Shown one piece after another: positions 1-7,412 of a DNA stretch of 58,070 nt. Both the position numbers and the translations under genes were made by a program. Numbering within the stretch: the first letter of the stretch is position 1; every line of letters begins with the position of its first letter. Below the pieces are notes generated by a model. That model saw only the letters and a program-made list of their open reading frames with translations, made no database searches and had not been told where the DNA came from. The DNA comes from a virus: positions 1-58,070 of the IMG/VR virus record IMGVR_UViG_3300048672_000503; one strand, given 5' to 3'.

Positions 1-119
1 TATCAATAACCACCAGATGGATTGTGGGTGTGCTTTTTGCAATTGTGGCAATGACTGGTGCACCATCGTTTATTGATTGGGTTGGCAGGGCATTTGGCCT
101 TATAGTATTTAAGCATTAA
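1..119 (+). CDS. C-terminal part of small membrane protein (partial)
   Basis: This is the 3' end of the gene seen whole at 57736-57972, cut by the window edge. It encodes the hydrophobic C-terminal half (TRWIVGVLFAIVAMTG and onward) and stops at TAA 117-119. It is not a separate gene. See the full-length entry at the right end. Confidence 0.9.
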   Translation, partial: SITTRWIVGVLFAIVAMTGAPSFIDWVGRAFGLIVFKH

Positions 120-217
120 TAATGTGTCATTCTGGAATTATCTATTAGTTGTTGTGTTGCTTGTTTTTTTAACTAACATAGGTCAATGTGTTGGTTCAAA
201 TACAATAGGCAAAGAAA
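1..217. repeat. Terminal overlap repeat, left copy
   Basis: This segment is identical to the last 217 bases of the window except at one position, C at 128 versus T at 57981. It shows that the contig closes on itself, either as a circular or circularly permuted molecule or through a short terminal redundancy. The unit genome is 57,853 bp. The single difference may be population variation or a base error. It falls in codon 2 of the GTG-started gene at 124, giving Ser here and Leu in the right copy. Confidence 0.95.
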
Positions 218-336
218 ACAGCACCAATATAATTCCAGAAGCCAATGCGAATGTAAAAGTAGTCAAGCCAGGCAAAATTGAAAAACAAAAGACAATAATA
301 AAAAAACGTGATGACTTTAATACTCAGGACTTTTAA
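124..336 (+). CDS. Small membrane or secreted protein, inner-spanin-like candidate
   Basis: GTG-started 70-residue protein with a hydrophobic N-terminal segment (about residues 5-20, LLVVVLLVFLT) and then a polar, lysine-rich tail. The next gene starts inside its 3' end in another frame and encodes a lipoprotein, an arrangement typical of nested Rz/Rz1 spanin genes of phages of Gram-negative hosts. An inner spanin normally has a longer coiled coil, which is not obvious here, so the role is inferred mainly from gene order. The upstream gene (57736) is also a small membrane protein, which supports a lysis-type cluster. Confidence 0.5.
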   Translation: MSFWNYLLVVVLLVFLTNIGQCVGSNTIGKENSTNIIPEANANVKVVKPGKIEKQKTIIKKRDDFNTQDF

Positions 337-598
337 TGCAATAGGAATTGCAATATGGTTATCGTCTTGTCAGCAATATCCAATTAGGGAGTATATAGTT
401 GTTGAAAAGACAATACATGATAATAAAATCATGAAACTCAATCCACGACCAAAGTTATTAAAAATAAAATCAGATGAATTACAATGTTTATCAGATGAGA
501 CATATCAAAAACTAAAGACAAGATTTGAATTAATTAAAGCCTATGCCATTAGTCTTGAATCTAAAATTATTGAGCACAATGCAGGACAAATAAAATAA
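311..598 (+). CDS. Outer-membrane lipoprotein, Rz1-like o-spanin candidate
   Basis: A 95-residue protein whose N-terminus is a lipoprotein signal ending in the lipobox LSSC, so Cys20 would be acylated after signal peptidase II cleavage. The mature part has a proline-containing stretch (NPRPKLL) and a C-terminal helix beginning LSDETYQKL, a pattern seen in Rz1/LysC-type outer spanins. GTG 308 and ATG 311 are both in frame; ATG gives the better signal peptide length. It overlaps the preceding gene by 26 nt, as spanin pairs do. Expected role: joining inner and outer membranes in the last step of lysis. Confidence 0.55.
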   Translation: MTLILRTFNAIGIAIWLSSCQQYPIREYIVVEKTIHDNKIMKLNPRPKLLKIKSDELQCLSDETYQKLKTRFELIKAYAISLESKIIEHNAGQIK

Positions 599-638
599 CA
601 ACACAAACAAATTTAATATGACTTAATGCCAAAATATA

Positions 639-669
639 TTTACTTTTGACATGAAGTATAGTATATAAT
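639..669 (+). promoter_or_regulatory. Candidate sigma-70-like promoter upstream of secreted protein gene
   Basis: The gap 599-716 contains TTTACT (639-644), TTGACA (646-651) and TATAAT (664-669). Spacing is not ideal for either -35 candidate: 19 bp from TTTACT and 12 bp from TTGACA. TTTACT plus TATAAT matches the boxes used by the early minus-strand promoters. Activity is uncertain. Confidence 0.4.
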
Positions 670-716
670 ACTTTTGCAATAGCTAAACGAAGCCAAAATA
701 AACCCAGGGCAATAAT

Positions 717-1202
717 ATGAAAAAACACTTTTTAATTAAATTTTTTACACTTACTTTGGCAATGTTTTTGTCAGCATCCGCTGCATTTGAGGCATCTGCT
801 GATGTAAACTTTCCATATAGTAATCCAACGTATATCCCAACACTAACAAATCCATCAGCGGTGCTGCCAACAGGCGCACAAAATATTGTGATTAGCACAG
901 CTGGCGCTTCAACACTTGCTTTTAACTTTACCGGTACGTGCACATCACTTGCTGCAACTGTCAATGGTTCATTGGATAATGGGGTTACTTATACTCAGCT
1001 AAACTTTTACCCTTATCCAGCTCTTGGGACTGCTGCACCGACTATTGATGCTGATGGCACATTGGCAGCCAGTGCTGGTGTTGTTAAAGTTAATTCTGCC
1101 GGATTCAATAAGATCAAGATTGCAATATCTGCTTTGGCTGGCGCTACATGTACATTTACAGCAGCTGAAACACAGGGCAGTTTTAACGGCACAACATTTT
1201 AA
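717..1202 (+). CDS. Secreted protein of unknown function
   Basis: 161 residues with a clear Sec signal peptide: basic MKKH start, hydrophobic LTLAMFLSASAAF, likely cleavage near residues 28-29 (ASA-D). The mature part is rich in Ala, Thr, Ser, Gly and Asn with repeated beta-strand-like stretches, and has two cysteine residues that could form a disulfide outside the cytoplasm. It stands alone between the spanin-like pair and the prohead protease, with its own candidate promoter and a downstream hairpin, so it may be an independently transcribed accessory gene. No family was recognised. Export to the periplasm or beyond is inferred from the signal. Confidence 0.75.
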   Translation: MKKHFLIKFFTLTLAMFLSASAAFEASADVNFPYSNPTYIPTLTNPSAVLPTGAQNIVISTAGASTLAFNFTGTCTSLAATVNGSLDNGVTYTQLNFYPYPALGTAAPTIDADGTLAASAGVVKVNSAGFNKIKIAISALAGATCTFTAAETQGSFNGTTF

Positions 1203-1208
1203 TTACAA

Positions 1209-1241
1209 ATTAAAACAGTCTAATCACTAGACTGTTTTAAT
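1209..1241 (+). terminator. Terminator-like hairpin after secreted protein gene
   Basis: A perfect 14-bp stem (1209-1222 with 1228-1241) and 5-nt loop. The 3' arm contains TTTT and is followed by AT-rich sequence. It ends just where a second, overlapping inverted repeat begins (1232-1278), so the two structures exclude each other. Confidence 0.65.
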
Positions 1242-1278
1242 CAAAATTTATTCAAGAAGTGAATTTTGATTAAAACAG
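1232..1278 (+). promoter_or_regulatory. Alternative hairpin covering the ribosome site of the prohead protease gene
   Basis: A 17-bp perfect inverted repeat, 1232-1248 with 1262-1278 and a 13-nt loop. Its 5' arm shares ten bases with the 3' arm of the hairpin at 1209-1241. Its 3' arm (ending AAAACAG) runs into the AACAGGAAAAT ribosome-binding region of the gene at 1287. This geometry would suit an attenuator or translational switch; function is inferred. Confidence 0.55.
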
Positions 1279-1286
1279 GAAAATAA

Positions 1287-2756
1287 ATGAGCAGAGAGCA
1301 ATTTTATACAACATCAAAGATAAGCAAAAATCAAGAACTGACACATGATGGCTATTTGATTTGTCTCGGCACACCTATTGCCAGAACTGGATCAATGCTG
1401 TATGGCCCAGATGAAACGCCAGTAGAGATTGGTGCTAATGGTGTTGTTCACATTTATCGTGAAGATGAAGATGTTTTCAATGACCTAACAATTGCTTCTG
1501 CACTGGGCAAGCCAATAACATTATCACATCCTGATGATGATGTAACACCTGATACTTGGAAAGACAAAGCTCATGGCATAACACTCAATGTAAGACGTGG
1601 CACTGGCGCCATGGATGACCTATTGCTTGCTGATTTAATGATCACAACAAAAGAAGCAATTGAAGCAGTTCAAAATGGCCTTGTTGAAATTTCCATGGGA
1701 TATGATGCAGACTATGAACAAATTGAGCCAGGTAAGGGAAGGCAATCAAACATAATTTTTAATCATACAGCCTTAGTTGAGCAAGGCAGATGTGGTTCAA
1801 GATGTGCTATAAAAGATGAAAAGACAATTACCACAACAGAGGAAAAATCAATGGCTAATCGCTATGAAAAGAAAAAGGTTGTAAACAAAAAAGGATTGGC
1901 AAAGTTTGTTGATTTGCTTTTTCGTGCTAACAAAGCAAAAGATGCTGAAGAACTTAATGACATAATCAATGAGGCTGCTGAAGATGAACTCATGGCTGAA
2001 GAAAATGTCGGCAATCTGCCAGCAACCAATGATGAAGATATTGATGAGCAAAAAGACATCCATATTCACATTCATAATGGCGGTGGCCAAGAAGTTATGG
2101 GTGCTGAAACAACTTCTGATGAAGAAGAATCTGAAGACACCAAGGTTGAAGATGGTGATGATCAATGGGCTCAAAATAAAGCAGAGCATGATGAATTCAG
2201 ATCAAGGCTTGATGCCATTGAAGCCAAGCTTGGTTTGACACAGGATACAACTGAAGAAGAGCAATCTGAATCTTTTGATGATGGTGAAGAAATTGAAGAA
2301 TTTCTGGAAGAAGAAGCACCGGAAGGTGTGAAGGCTCTTGATGCCAGAAAAGCAAAAGATTCACGTTATCTTGAAGATAGTATGAAAAGCACAGTAGCTG
2401 CTGCTGAAATCTTGGCGCCTGGAATCAGAATGCCAACATTTGACCGTGCTTCTAAACCATCTCTAACTGCCAAGAAAATTTGCTCATTCCGCAAAAAGGC
2501 TTTGGACACAGCTTATGCAATTCCAAGCAACAAAGCAATTTTCACCAATATCATTGGCAACAGGACATTGGACACAAGCAGAATGACTTGTGATGCAATC
2601 CGTGTGTTGTTTAAATCTGCTTCAGCATTAAAAGCAAATGGAAACAACGCAAGTGGAACAAAAGATTCAATGGTCAATTTGCAAAATGCTGTTGTCAAAC
2701 CTATGACTCTTGAAGAAATCAATGCCAAAAACAAGGCATTCTATTCAAACAAATAA
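1287..2756 (+). CDS. DUF2213-type prohead protease with C-terminal scaffold-like region
   Basis: 489 residues. The first ~185 residues match the DUF2213 capsid maturation family, with a characteristic stretch TLSHPDDDV and later VEISMGYDADYE. The central and C-terminal part (about 190-370) is strongly acidic and charged, likely helical, as expected for a scaffold fused to a head protease. The protease would clip scaffold and capsid proteins inside the prohead. It also carries a DIHIHIHNGGG motif (near residue 258) shared with two small phage proteins. It directly precedes the cement-like and major capsid genes. The ribosome site AACAGG lies in a hairpin arm. Confidence 0.8.
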   Translation: MSREQFYTTSKISKNQELTHDGYLICLGTPIARTGSMLYGPDETPVEIGANGVVHIYREDEDVFNDLTIASALGKPITLSHPDDDVTPDTWKDKAHGITLNVRRGTGAMDDLLLADLMITTKEAIEAVQNGLVEISMGYDADYEQIEPGKGRQSNIIFNHTALVEQGRCGSRCAIKDEKTITTTEEKSMANRYEKKKVVNKKGLAKFVDLLFRANKAKDAEELNDIINEAAEDELMAEENVGNLPATNDEDIDEQKDIHIHIHNGGGQEVMGAETTSDEEESEDTKVEDGDDQWAQNKAEHDEFRSRLDAIEAKLGLTQDTTEEEQSESFDDGEEIEEFLEEEAPEGVKALDARKAKDSRYLEDSMKSTVAAAEILAPGIRMPTFDRASKPSLTAKKICSFRKKALDTAYAIPSNKAIFTNIIGNRTLDTSRMTCDAIRVLFKSASALKANGNNASGTKDSMVNLQNAVVKPMTLEEINAKNKAFYSNK

Positions 2757-2803
2757 GCTATAACAGCTTGAATTGATTGTCAAACTTTAAATCAGGAAAT
2801 AAA

Positions 2804-3358
2804 ATGAAAAAGATTAGAGCAAAAACAAAAGACGTTGCATTCAAATACCGCATGGGTGCTGGTTATCCAGGTGATGTAACAAGAACACATCCTGTTGATA
2901 TTTATCCAGAATTGGCAGATGCTACAACTCCACCTGATTTGGCTGGTCAAGCTGTTATGGTTGATGCCACATCGCATCGAATTCGTAAAGTGACCAATGC
3001 TGCTGAAGGTGTGACTGGTTCAATTTCACTGTATGGCATCACGGTTCGCACCTTTCCTTTCCAGCAAGCAACAACTTCAACCAACTTTGGTGCTGTTGCT
3101 ATTGGCGGTGGCCCATTACCAGTATCTGGCGAAGTTGACGTGCTGAGACGCGGTGGCATTCTTGTTTCAGTTCCTGCTGGTCAAACACCAGTCAAAGGTG
3201 GAACGGTTTACATCTGGAATGTTGCAACTTCTGGTGCACATATCCAAGGTGGGTTTGAAGCTGTTGATGGCACTACAAATACAATTGATGTTGCCAATGC
3301 TGTCTGGAATAGCGGTGTTGATGCAAATGGCGTTGCTGAATTGATTTTCAACAATTAA
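2804..3358 (+). CDS. Capsid decoration/cement-like structural protein
   Basis: 184 residues from ATG 2804, preceded by CAGGAAATAAA. Composition and position between protease/scaffold and major capsid gene suit a head decoration or cement protein (resembling phage structural cement/DUF2190-like proteins: a compact Gly- and Val-rich beta protein). It begins with the same ten residues, MKKIRAKTKD, as the major capsid protein, which may mark a shared processing or assembly tag. An upstream TTG (2777) is in frame but lacks a ribosome site. Confidence 0.65.
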   Translation: MKKIRAKTKDVAFKYRMGAGYPGDVTRTHPVDIYPELADATTPPDLAGQAVMVDATSHRIRKVTNAAEGVTGSISLYGITVRTFPFQQATTSTNFGAVAIGGGPLPVSGEVDVLRRGGILVSVPAGQTPVKGGTVYIWNVATSGAHIQGGFEAVDGTTNTIDVANAVWNSGVDANGVAELIFNN

Positions 3359-3396
3359 TTCTTGCTAACTGAATAATCTTAAAAACAGGAACGAAA

Positions 3397-4515
3397 ATGA
3401 AGAAAATTAGAGCAAAAACAAAAGATGCAATGACTTTTGACCAAGCCTATAACCAAGTTATAGATGGTCAAGGAACGCACCGTGGCAAGGCTTTTGATCA
3501 AGCATACACTACACGCGATGGCCGCACCGTGGATTCTACCGGCGCTTTTCTGGTCGGTGAATTGGAGCGTTTGGATTTAACTCTGCATCAACCTTTGGCA
3601 GCTGTCACTTGGGGTCGTGATATTGACCTGCGTGAAGATGTCACCATTGCTGATGATGTAAGTTCTTACACAGTGTCAAGCTTTGGCTCAGCAGGGGGTT
3701 TGGGTCAAGGCCAAGCAATTGGCAATGGCAAAAGCTGGATTGGTCGTAAAGCCAATCAAGTGCCAAACACCAGCGTTGACATTGCAAAAGTTGCTAATCC
3801 ATTAACACCTTGGGGCAATGAATTGGCTTACACCATCTTTGAATTGGAAGCTGCTGCAAAATTAGGCCGTCCCATCGACCAACAAAAATTTGAAGCACTT
3901 CAATTGAAATGGCAAATGGATATTGATGAGCAAGTTTACATCGGTGACACTGGTTTGGCTCTTGGTGGTTTGTGTAATCATCCTTTGGTGTCCAGCCAAG
4001 GCACTGTTGCTTCAGTATCAACTGGTGTTTCAGGCTTTACAACCTTCAACAAGAAAACACCTGATGAAATCCTGGCCGATGTTAATACATGGCTAACGAC
4101 TGTTTGGGCAGCTTCCGGTTATGCTGTTATTTCAACCAACATCCTGCTACCACCTGCTCAGTTTGGTTATTTGAGCACACAAAAGGTGTCTCAAGCTGGT
4201 AATGTTTCAATCTTGAAATACATCTTGGAAAACAACATCTATGCTCAATCAGAAGGCAAAGAAATCAGCATCAAACCTTTGAAATGGTTGGCTGGTTCTG
4301 CCGATGCTACTTTGGCAACCGCTCTTGGCAATGGTGGTGTGGATCGTGCTGTTGTTTATTGCAAAGACAAAGACAGAGTGCGTTTCCCAATGACGACTTT
4401 AAATCGCACTCCAGTGCAATTTGACTCCATTTTCCATAAATCAACTTACTATGCCAAATTGGGCGCAGTTGAAATGGTGTATCCTGAAGTATGTGGCTAC
4501 TTTGATGGCGTTTAA
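3397..4515 (+). CDS. Major capsid protein (DUF2184-like, HK97-fold family)
   Basis: 372 residues; resembles the DUF2184 major capsid family of myophages, with features such as GELERLDLTLHQPL and WGRDIDLREDV near the N-terminus and a long capsid-like core. It would form the icosahedral shell, with the upstream protein as decoration. The start MKKIRAKTKD is shared with the preceding gene. RBS-like ACAGGAACGAAA precedes the ATG. A hairpin follows the stop codon, consistent with a highly expressed mRNA. Confidence 0.85.
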   Translation: MKKIRAKTKDAMTFDQAYNQVIDGQGTHRGKAFDQAYTTRDGRTVDSTGAFLVGELERLDLTLHQPLAAVTWGRDIDLREDVTIADDVSSYTVSSFGSAGGLGQGQAIGNGKSWIGRKANQVPNTSVDIAKVANPLTPWGNELAYTIFELEAAAKLGRPIDQQKFEALQLKWQMDIDEQVYIGDTGLALGGLCNHPLVSSQGTVASVSTGVSGFTTFNKKTPDEILADVNTWLTTVWAASGYAVISTNILLPPAQFGYLSTQKVSQAGNVSILKYILENNIYAQSEGKEISIKPLKWLAGSADATLATALGNGGVDRAVVYCKDKDRVRFPMTTLNRTPVQFDSIFHKSTYYAKLGAVEMVYPEVCGYFDGV

Positions 4516-4538
4516 GACAATTTAATAGGGTCAAGTTC

Positions 4539-4568
4539 ACACTGCTGCCATTTAAATAGCAGCAGTGT
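4539..4568 (+). terminator. Hairpin after the major capsid gene
   Basis: A perfect 10-bp stem (4539-4548 with 4559-4568) with 10-nt AT-rich loop, followed by AATATTA rather than a true T-run. It may be a partial terminator or a 3' stabiliser of the capsid message. Confidence 0.6.
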
Positions 4569-4594
4569 AATATTACAAACAAAAGGATAATGCA

Positions 4595-5026
4595 ATGGCA
4601 GTTAAAAAAGATGCTGTAAAAGAAGATGATGAAGTCAAGGTTGAAGAAGTTGAAGCACCAAAATCTGTTCAAGTTGACCCTGACTTAGTTGTTGCAGCTG
4701 TAAAAAAACGATATTCAATAACAGACATTGATGGTGTCTTAAAAACATTTCAGCCAGGTCACATAACAATGAGCCGTGCTGATGCTGAGCACTGGTATTC
4801 AGTTGCCAATGGCACTGCAATTATTGGCAAGCCTGATAATGGCGATTTAAATGGTGTTGGTGCTAAAGCAAGATTGAAAGAAATTGTTAGCAATTTAGAT
4901 TCACTTGCTGCAAACATAACATCTTTTGAAGTTCAGCATGCTGGCATGACAAAAGAACAAAGCGATTCATTCATAAAAGCATCGAAATTTGTTGAAGGTG
5001 CTTTTAAAATTTTAGGAGCAATTTAA
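4595..5026 (+). CDS. Head-module protein of unknown function
   Basis: 143 residues starting with a highly charged Lys/Glu/Asp stretch (about residues 3-25) and then a compact helical domain. RBS AAAAGGATAATGCA. The stop overlaps the next start (TAATG). Position between capsid and connector genes suggests a minor head or connector role, but no family was recognised. Confidence 0.7.
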   Translation: MAVKKDAVKEDDEVKVEEVEAPKSVQVDPDLVVAAVKKRYSITDIDGVLKTFQPGHITMSRADAEHWYSVANGTAIIGKPDNGDLNGVGAKARLKEIVSNLDSLAANITSFEVQHAGMTKEQSDSFIKASKFVEGAFKILGAI

Positions 5027-5220
5027 TGGCAAATCATATACACATACACGTTGGCAATGGCAAAACAAAAGATTCTGCAACAGTATCATCTGAAATTCAG
5101 CAACTTGAACAAGTTTTGAAAAGTTTGCGAAATAAATATGGTGATTTTGATAAACCATTGGATGACAAAGTTGACAGAGCTGTTGGATTGATAAAACAAG
5201 CTGTGCAAGCATTAAAATAA
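5026..5220 (+). CDS. Small HIHIH-motif protein
   Basis: 64 residues with the N-terminal motif NHIHIHVGNGK and a helical C-terminal half. The alternating histidines could bind a metal. The same start (KHIHIHIG) is found in the protein at 11541, and a similar motif inside the prohead protease. Strong RBS (AGGAG). Function unknown; likely a virion or assembly protein by position. Confidence 0.65.
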   Translation: MANHIHIHVGNGKTKDSATVSSEIQQLEQVLKSLRNKYGDFDKPLDDKVDRAVGLIKQAVQALK

Positions 5221-5221
5221 A

Positions 5222-5692
5222 ATGAACATCACAACAGCCCAATTCAGAGCTGACTTTCCAGAATTTAGTAGCACTGAATTATTCCCTAATTCTGGAATTG
5301 ATTTTTGGCTTGCTTTTGGCTATAGGATGGTCAATGCAGATCGTTTTCAATCAAACCTTGACATTGGTGTTGAATTATTTGTTGCACATTTTATAACTCT
5401 GGAAGCACGCAACTCACTTGCAGCAGGCTCTGGTGGCATTCCTGGTCAAAGTTCTGGTATTATTAGCAGTAAATCTGTTGATAAAGTGTCAATTAGCTAT
5501 GATACTGGCACAGGAGTGTATGATGGTGCAGGGCACTGGAATTTAACAAATTATGGCACTCGATTTTATTGGATGATTCAGATGTTTGGAGCTGGGCCAA
5601 TTCAATTCGGACAAGGATTTGCACCGACAGGCGCTGGCTTTGGAACTGCTTGGCCTGGGCCTGATACAACCCCAGGATTTTCAAATTTTTAA
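5222..5692 (+). CDS. DUF4054-like head-tail connector protein
   Basis: 156 residues beginning ITTAQFRADFPEFS, characteristic of DUF4054 phage connector/adaptor proteins, with conserved-looking YDTGTG and later WMIQMFG. Such proteins form a ring at the head vertex after portal assembly. It starts 2 nt after the previous stop and has no clear ribosome site of its own, so coupling is likely. It is the last gene before a palindromic non-coding element. Confidence 0.7.
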   Translation: MNITTAQFRADFPEFSSTELFPNSGIDFWLAFGYRMVNADRFQSNLDIGVELFVAHFITLEARNSLAAGSGGIPGQSSGIISSKSVDKVSISYDTGTGVYDGAGHWNLTNYGTRFYWMIQMFGAGPIQFGQGFAPTGAGFGTAWPGPDTTPGFSNF

Positions 5693-5709
5693 TATAGTTA
5701 AACATAAGT

Positions 5710-5863
5710 GACTTAATGGCATCCTAGCCCATCCTGGCTACTACTAGATAAAAGATATAATATAATATTAAATAGAGATAGACAGTAATAGCAATATAAT
5801 AATAGTAATAATACCTAGTAGTGGCCAGGATGGGCTAGGATGCCTATTTAACCTTTTATATCC
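5710..5863. repeat. Palindromic intergenic element A
   Basis: Perfect 21-bp inverted arms at 5718-5738 and 5824-5844 (core CATCCTAGCCCATCC), extended after one mismatch by 8 more pairs, around a ~65-bp very AT-rich middle. Its right 36 bp (5828-5863) are identical to the reverse complement of 49835-49870, and its left edge GACTTAA matches the far edge of that element. A and B are therefore inverted copies of one ~155-bp unit. The gap 5693-5880 holds no gene. Possible roles: regulator or replication protein binding site, or promoter control. Confidence 0.85.
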
Positions 5864-5880
5864 AACCAAAGGAAATCAAA

Positions 5881-6147
5881 GTGAAAACAAAACTAATAAT
5901 TACATCACTAATTGCTTTTTCATCCACAACCATTGCTCCAATATTCCTGCTATCACATGCCAGCAGCACGTCATTGAAACCAGCAAAGCCAATAGTTTGT
6001 GCTGATAAAAAACAAGACACTCCAAAATTAGTTGACCACATCTATCGGTGCAATGAGCGCAGAGTTGAAGCATATCTGGCAACAGAATATGCAGACAAGG
6101 TTGCTAAAGAAGCAGCATACAATGCAACATGTGAACAAGATGGTTAA
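5881..6147 (+). CDS. Small exported or membrane-anchored protein, possible lysis accessory
   Basis: 88 residues, GTG start with RBS AAAGGAAATCAAA. A hydrophobic N-terminal segment (about residues 5-27) looks like a signal peptide or anchor, and three cysteine residues lie in the short mature part. The next gene, a lipoprotein, starts within its last codons and the endolysin follows, so this may be the inner partner of a second spanin-like pair. No sequence family was recognised. Confidence 0.5.
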   Translation: MKTKLIITSLIAFSSTTIAPIFLLSHASSTSLKPAKPIVCADKKQDTPKLVDHIYRCNERRVEAYLATEYADKVAKEAAYNATCEQDG

Positions 6148-6445
6148 ATTAATTACAACACTTTTGGCAATTCTTCTTTCAGCTTGCACTATTGGCACTT
6201 TTAAAGTCACAGAACCAAAGACAGGAATCATTGCTGAACTGTATATCAACTCGCTGTGGAGTGATGTTAAGCTTGATGGCTTAACATGCACAGTCAACAA
6301 AGATGGTTCAAGAACATTCATAGTTGATTCATTTGGTGATAAGACTTCAGCCGGGCAAGAAAGTTTTAATAAAATGCTTCCAGGCTTAGTTGGCATGGCA
6401 GTTGAAGGTGCGGTGAAAGGTGCTGGCAAGGTGATTGTCCCATGA
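6140..6445 (+). CDS. Small lipoprotein next to endolysin
   Basis: 101 residues from ATG 6140; the first 16 residues form a lipoprotein signal ending LLSAC, so Cys16 would be lipidated. The start overlaps the previous stop (ATGGTTAA) and the stop overlaps the endolysin start (ATGA), placing it in a tightly coupled lysis-like cassette. The mature part ends in a Gly/Val-rich stretch. It could be an o-spanin analogue, but it is not Rz1-like in composition. Confidence 0.6.
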   Translation: MVKLITTLLAILLSACTIGTFKVTEPKTGIIAELYINSLWSDVKLDGLTCTVNKDGSRTFIVDSFGDKTSAGQESFNKMLPGLVGMAVEGAVKGAGKVIVP

Positions 6446-6867
6446 TAACACCAACTGATTGTTTAAAGAAATATGGCAACCCAGACAATGAACATAACAT
6501 GGTTTTGTGGGATGTTCCGACAGAATTGGAAGTTGGTGTTATTCCAAAAAGACTTTATTGTAACAAAGACATCATTCCACATCTAAGCCAAGCTTTTAAC
6601 AATATCATCAAACGCGGTTTAGTTGATGAGCTGAAAACATTTGATGGGTGCTTCAACAATCGAATGATGCGTGGCACGGCTGGCACAAGATCAATACACT
6701 CTTGGGGTGTCGCAATAGACATAAATGCAAGTTGGAATAAGCTTGGGAGCAAACCAACAATGAGCAAAGAACTTGTCAGTTGCTTTACAGATGCTGGTTT
6801 TGATTGGGGTGGCAAATGGGAGAGGCCTGATGGCATGCACTTTCAACTGTCAATGTTGCCAAAATGA
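6442..6867 (+). CDS. M15-family (VanY/D,D-carboxypeptidase-like) endolysin
   Basis: 141 residues. Zinc ligands of the peptidase M15 fold are visible: His86 and Asp93 in SIHSWGVAIDIN and His133 in PDGMHFQL. Such enzymes cut peptide cross-links of peptidoglycan. There is no signal peptide, so it needs a holin; a two-helix candidate is encoded at 7412. It is embedded between a lipoprotein and a neck protein gene, so lysis and virion genes are co-transcribed. Confidence 0.85.
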   Translation: MITPTDCLKKYGNPDNEHNMVLWDVPTELEVGVIPKRLYCNKDIIPHLSQAFNNIIKRGLVDELKTFDGCFNNRMMRGTAGTRSIHSWGVAIDINASWNKLGSKPTMSKELVSCFTDAGFDWGGKWERPDGMHFQLSMLPK

Positions 6868-7412
6868 ACAATGCAGCAAGAATGATAATCAATAATTTGC
6901 CAAATTTGCAATCCAATATTCAGCAATTGGTGACTAGAGAAGTTCTTGTTGGTGTCCCAGCGGATAAAGCAGGCAGAAGAGAATCAAATTCGCCAAACAA
7001 TGCAATGCTGGCTTATGTACATGACAATGGAAGCCCAGCTCAGAATATCCCTGCAAGGCCATTTATGACACCAGGGATAGAAAGAGTAAAAGAAGATATA
7101 AAAAGAGAGTTAAAAGAAGGCGCAAGAGCATGTCTAGATGGCTCAATAAGCTCTGGGGCAGTACATCTTAATAGGGTGGGGATTATTGCCCAATCTAGCA
7201 TAAGGAATCGGATAAATGAAGGCATAGCACCACCATTGTCTGATGCAACTTTACAAGCAAGAATAAAAAACAGAACATCAATTCAAGGTGCTAAAAAAGA
7301 ATTAAAAAGGCGTGAACAAGGATTAATGCCAAGCGCAACTGCTGAAGCAAAGCCATTAATCGCAACAGGCCAATTAAGAAATTCAATAAATTATGTTATA
7401 CGGGAAAAATAA
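6864..7412 (+). CDS. HK97 gp10-like neck/tail-completion protein
   Basis: 182 residues with the stretch IPARPFMTPGIE near residues 61-72, typical of HK97-gp10-like and virion morphogenesis proteins that join head and tail. The C-terminal part is basic and contains LIATGQLRNSI, also usual for the family. ATGA overlap with the endolysin gene; the stop overlaps the next start (TAATG). Confidence 0.7.
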   Translation: MNNAARMIINNLPNLQSNIQQLVTREVLVGVPADKAGRRESNSPNNAMLAYVHDNGSPAQNIPARPFMTPGIERVKEDIKRELKEGARACLDGSISSGAVHLNRVGIIAQSSIRNRINEGIAPPLSDATLQARIKNRTSIQGAKKELKRREQGLMPSATAEAKPLIATGQLRNSINYVIREK

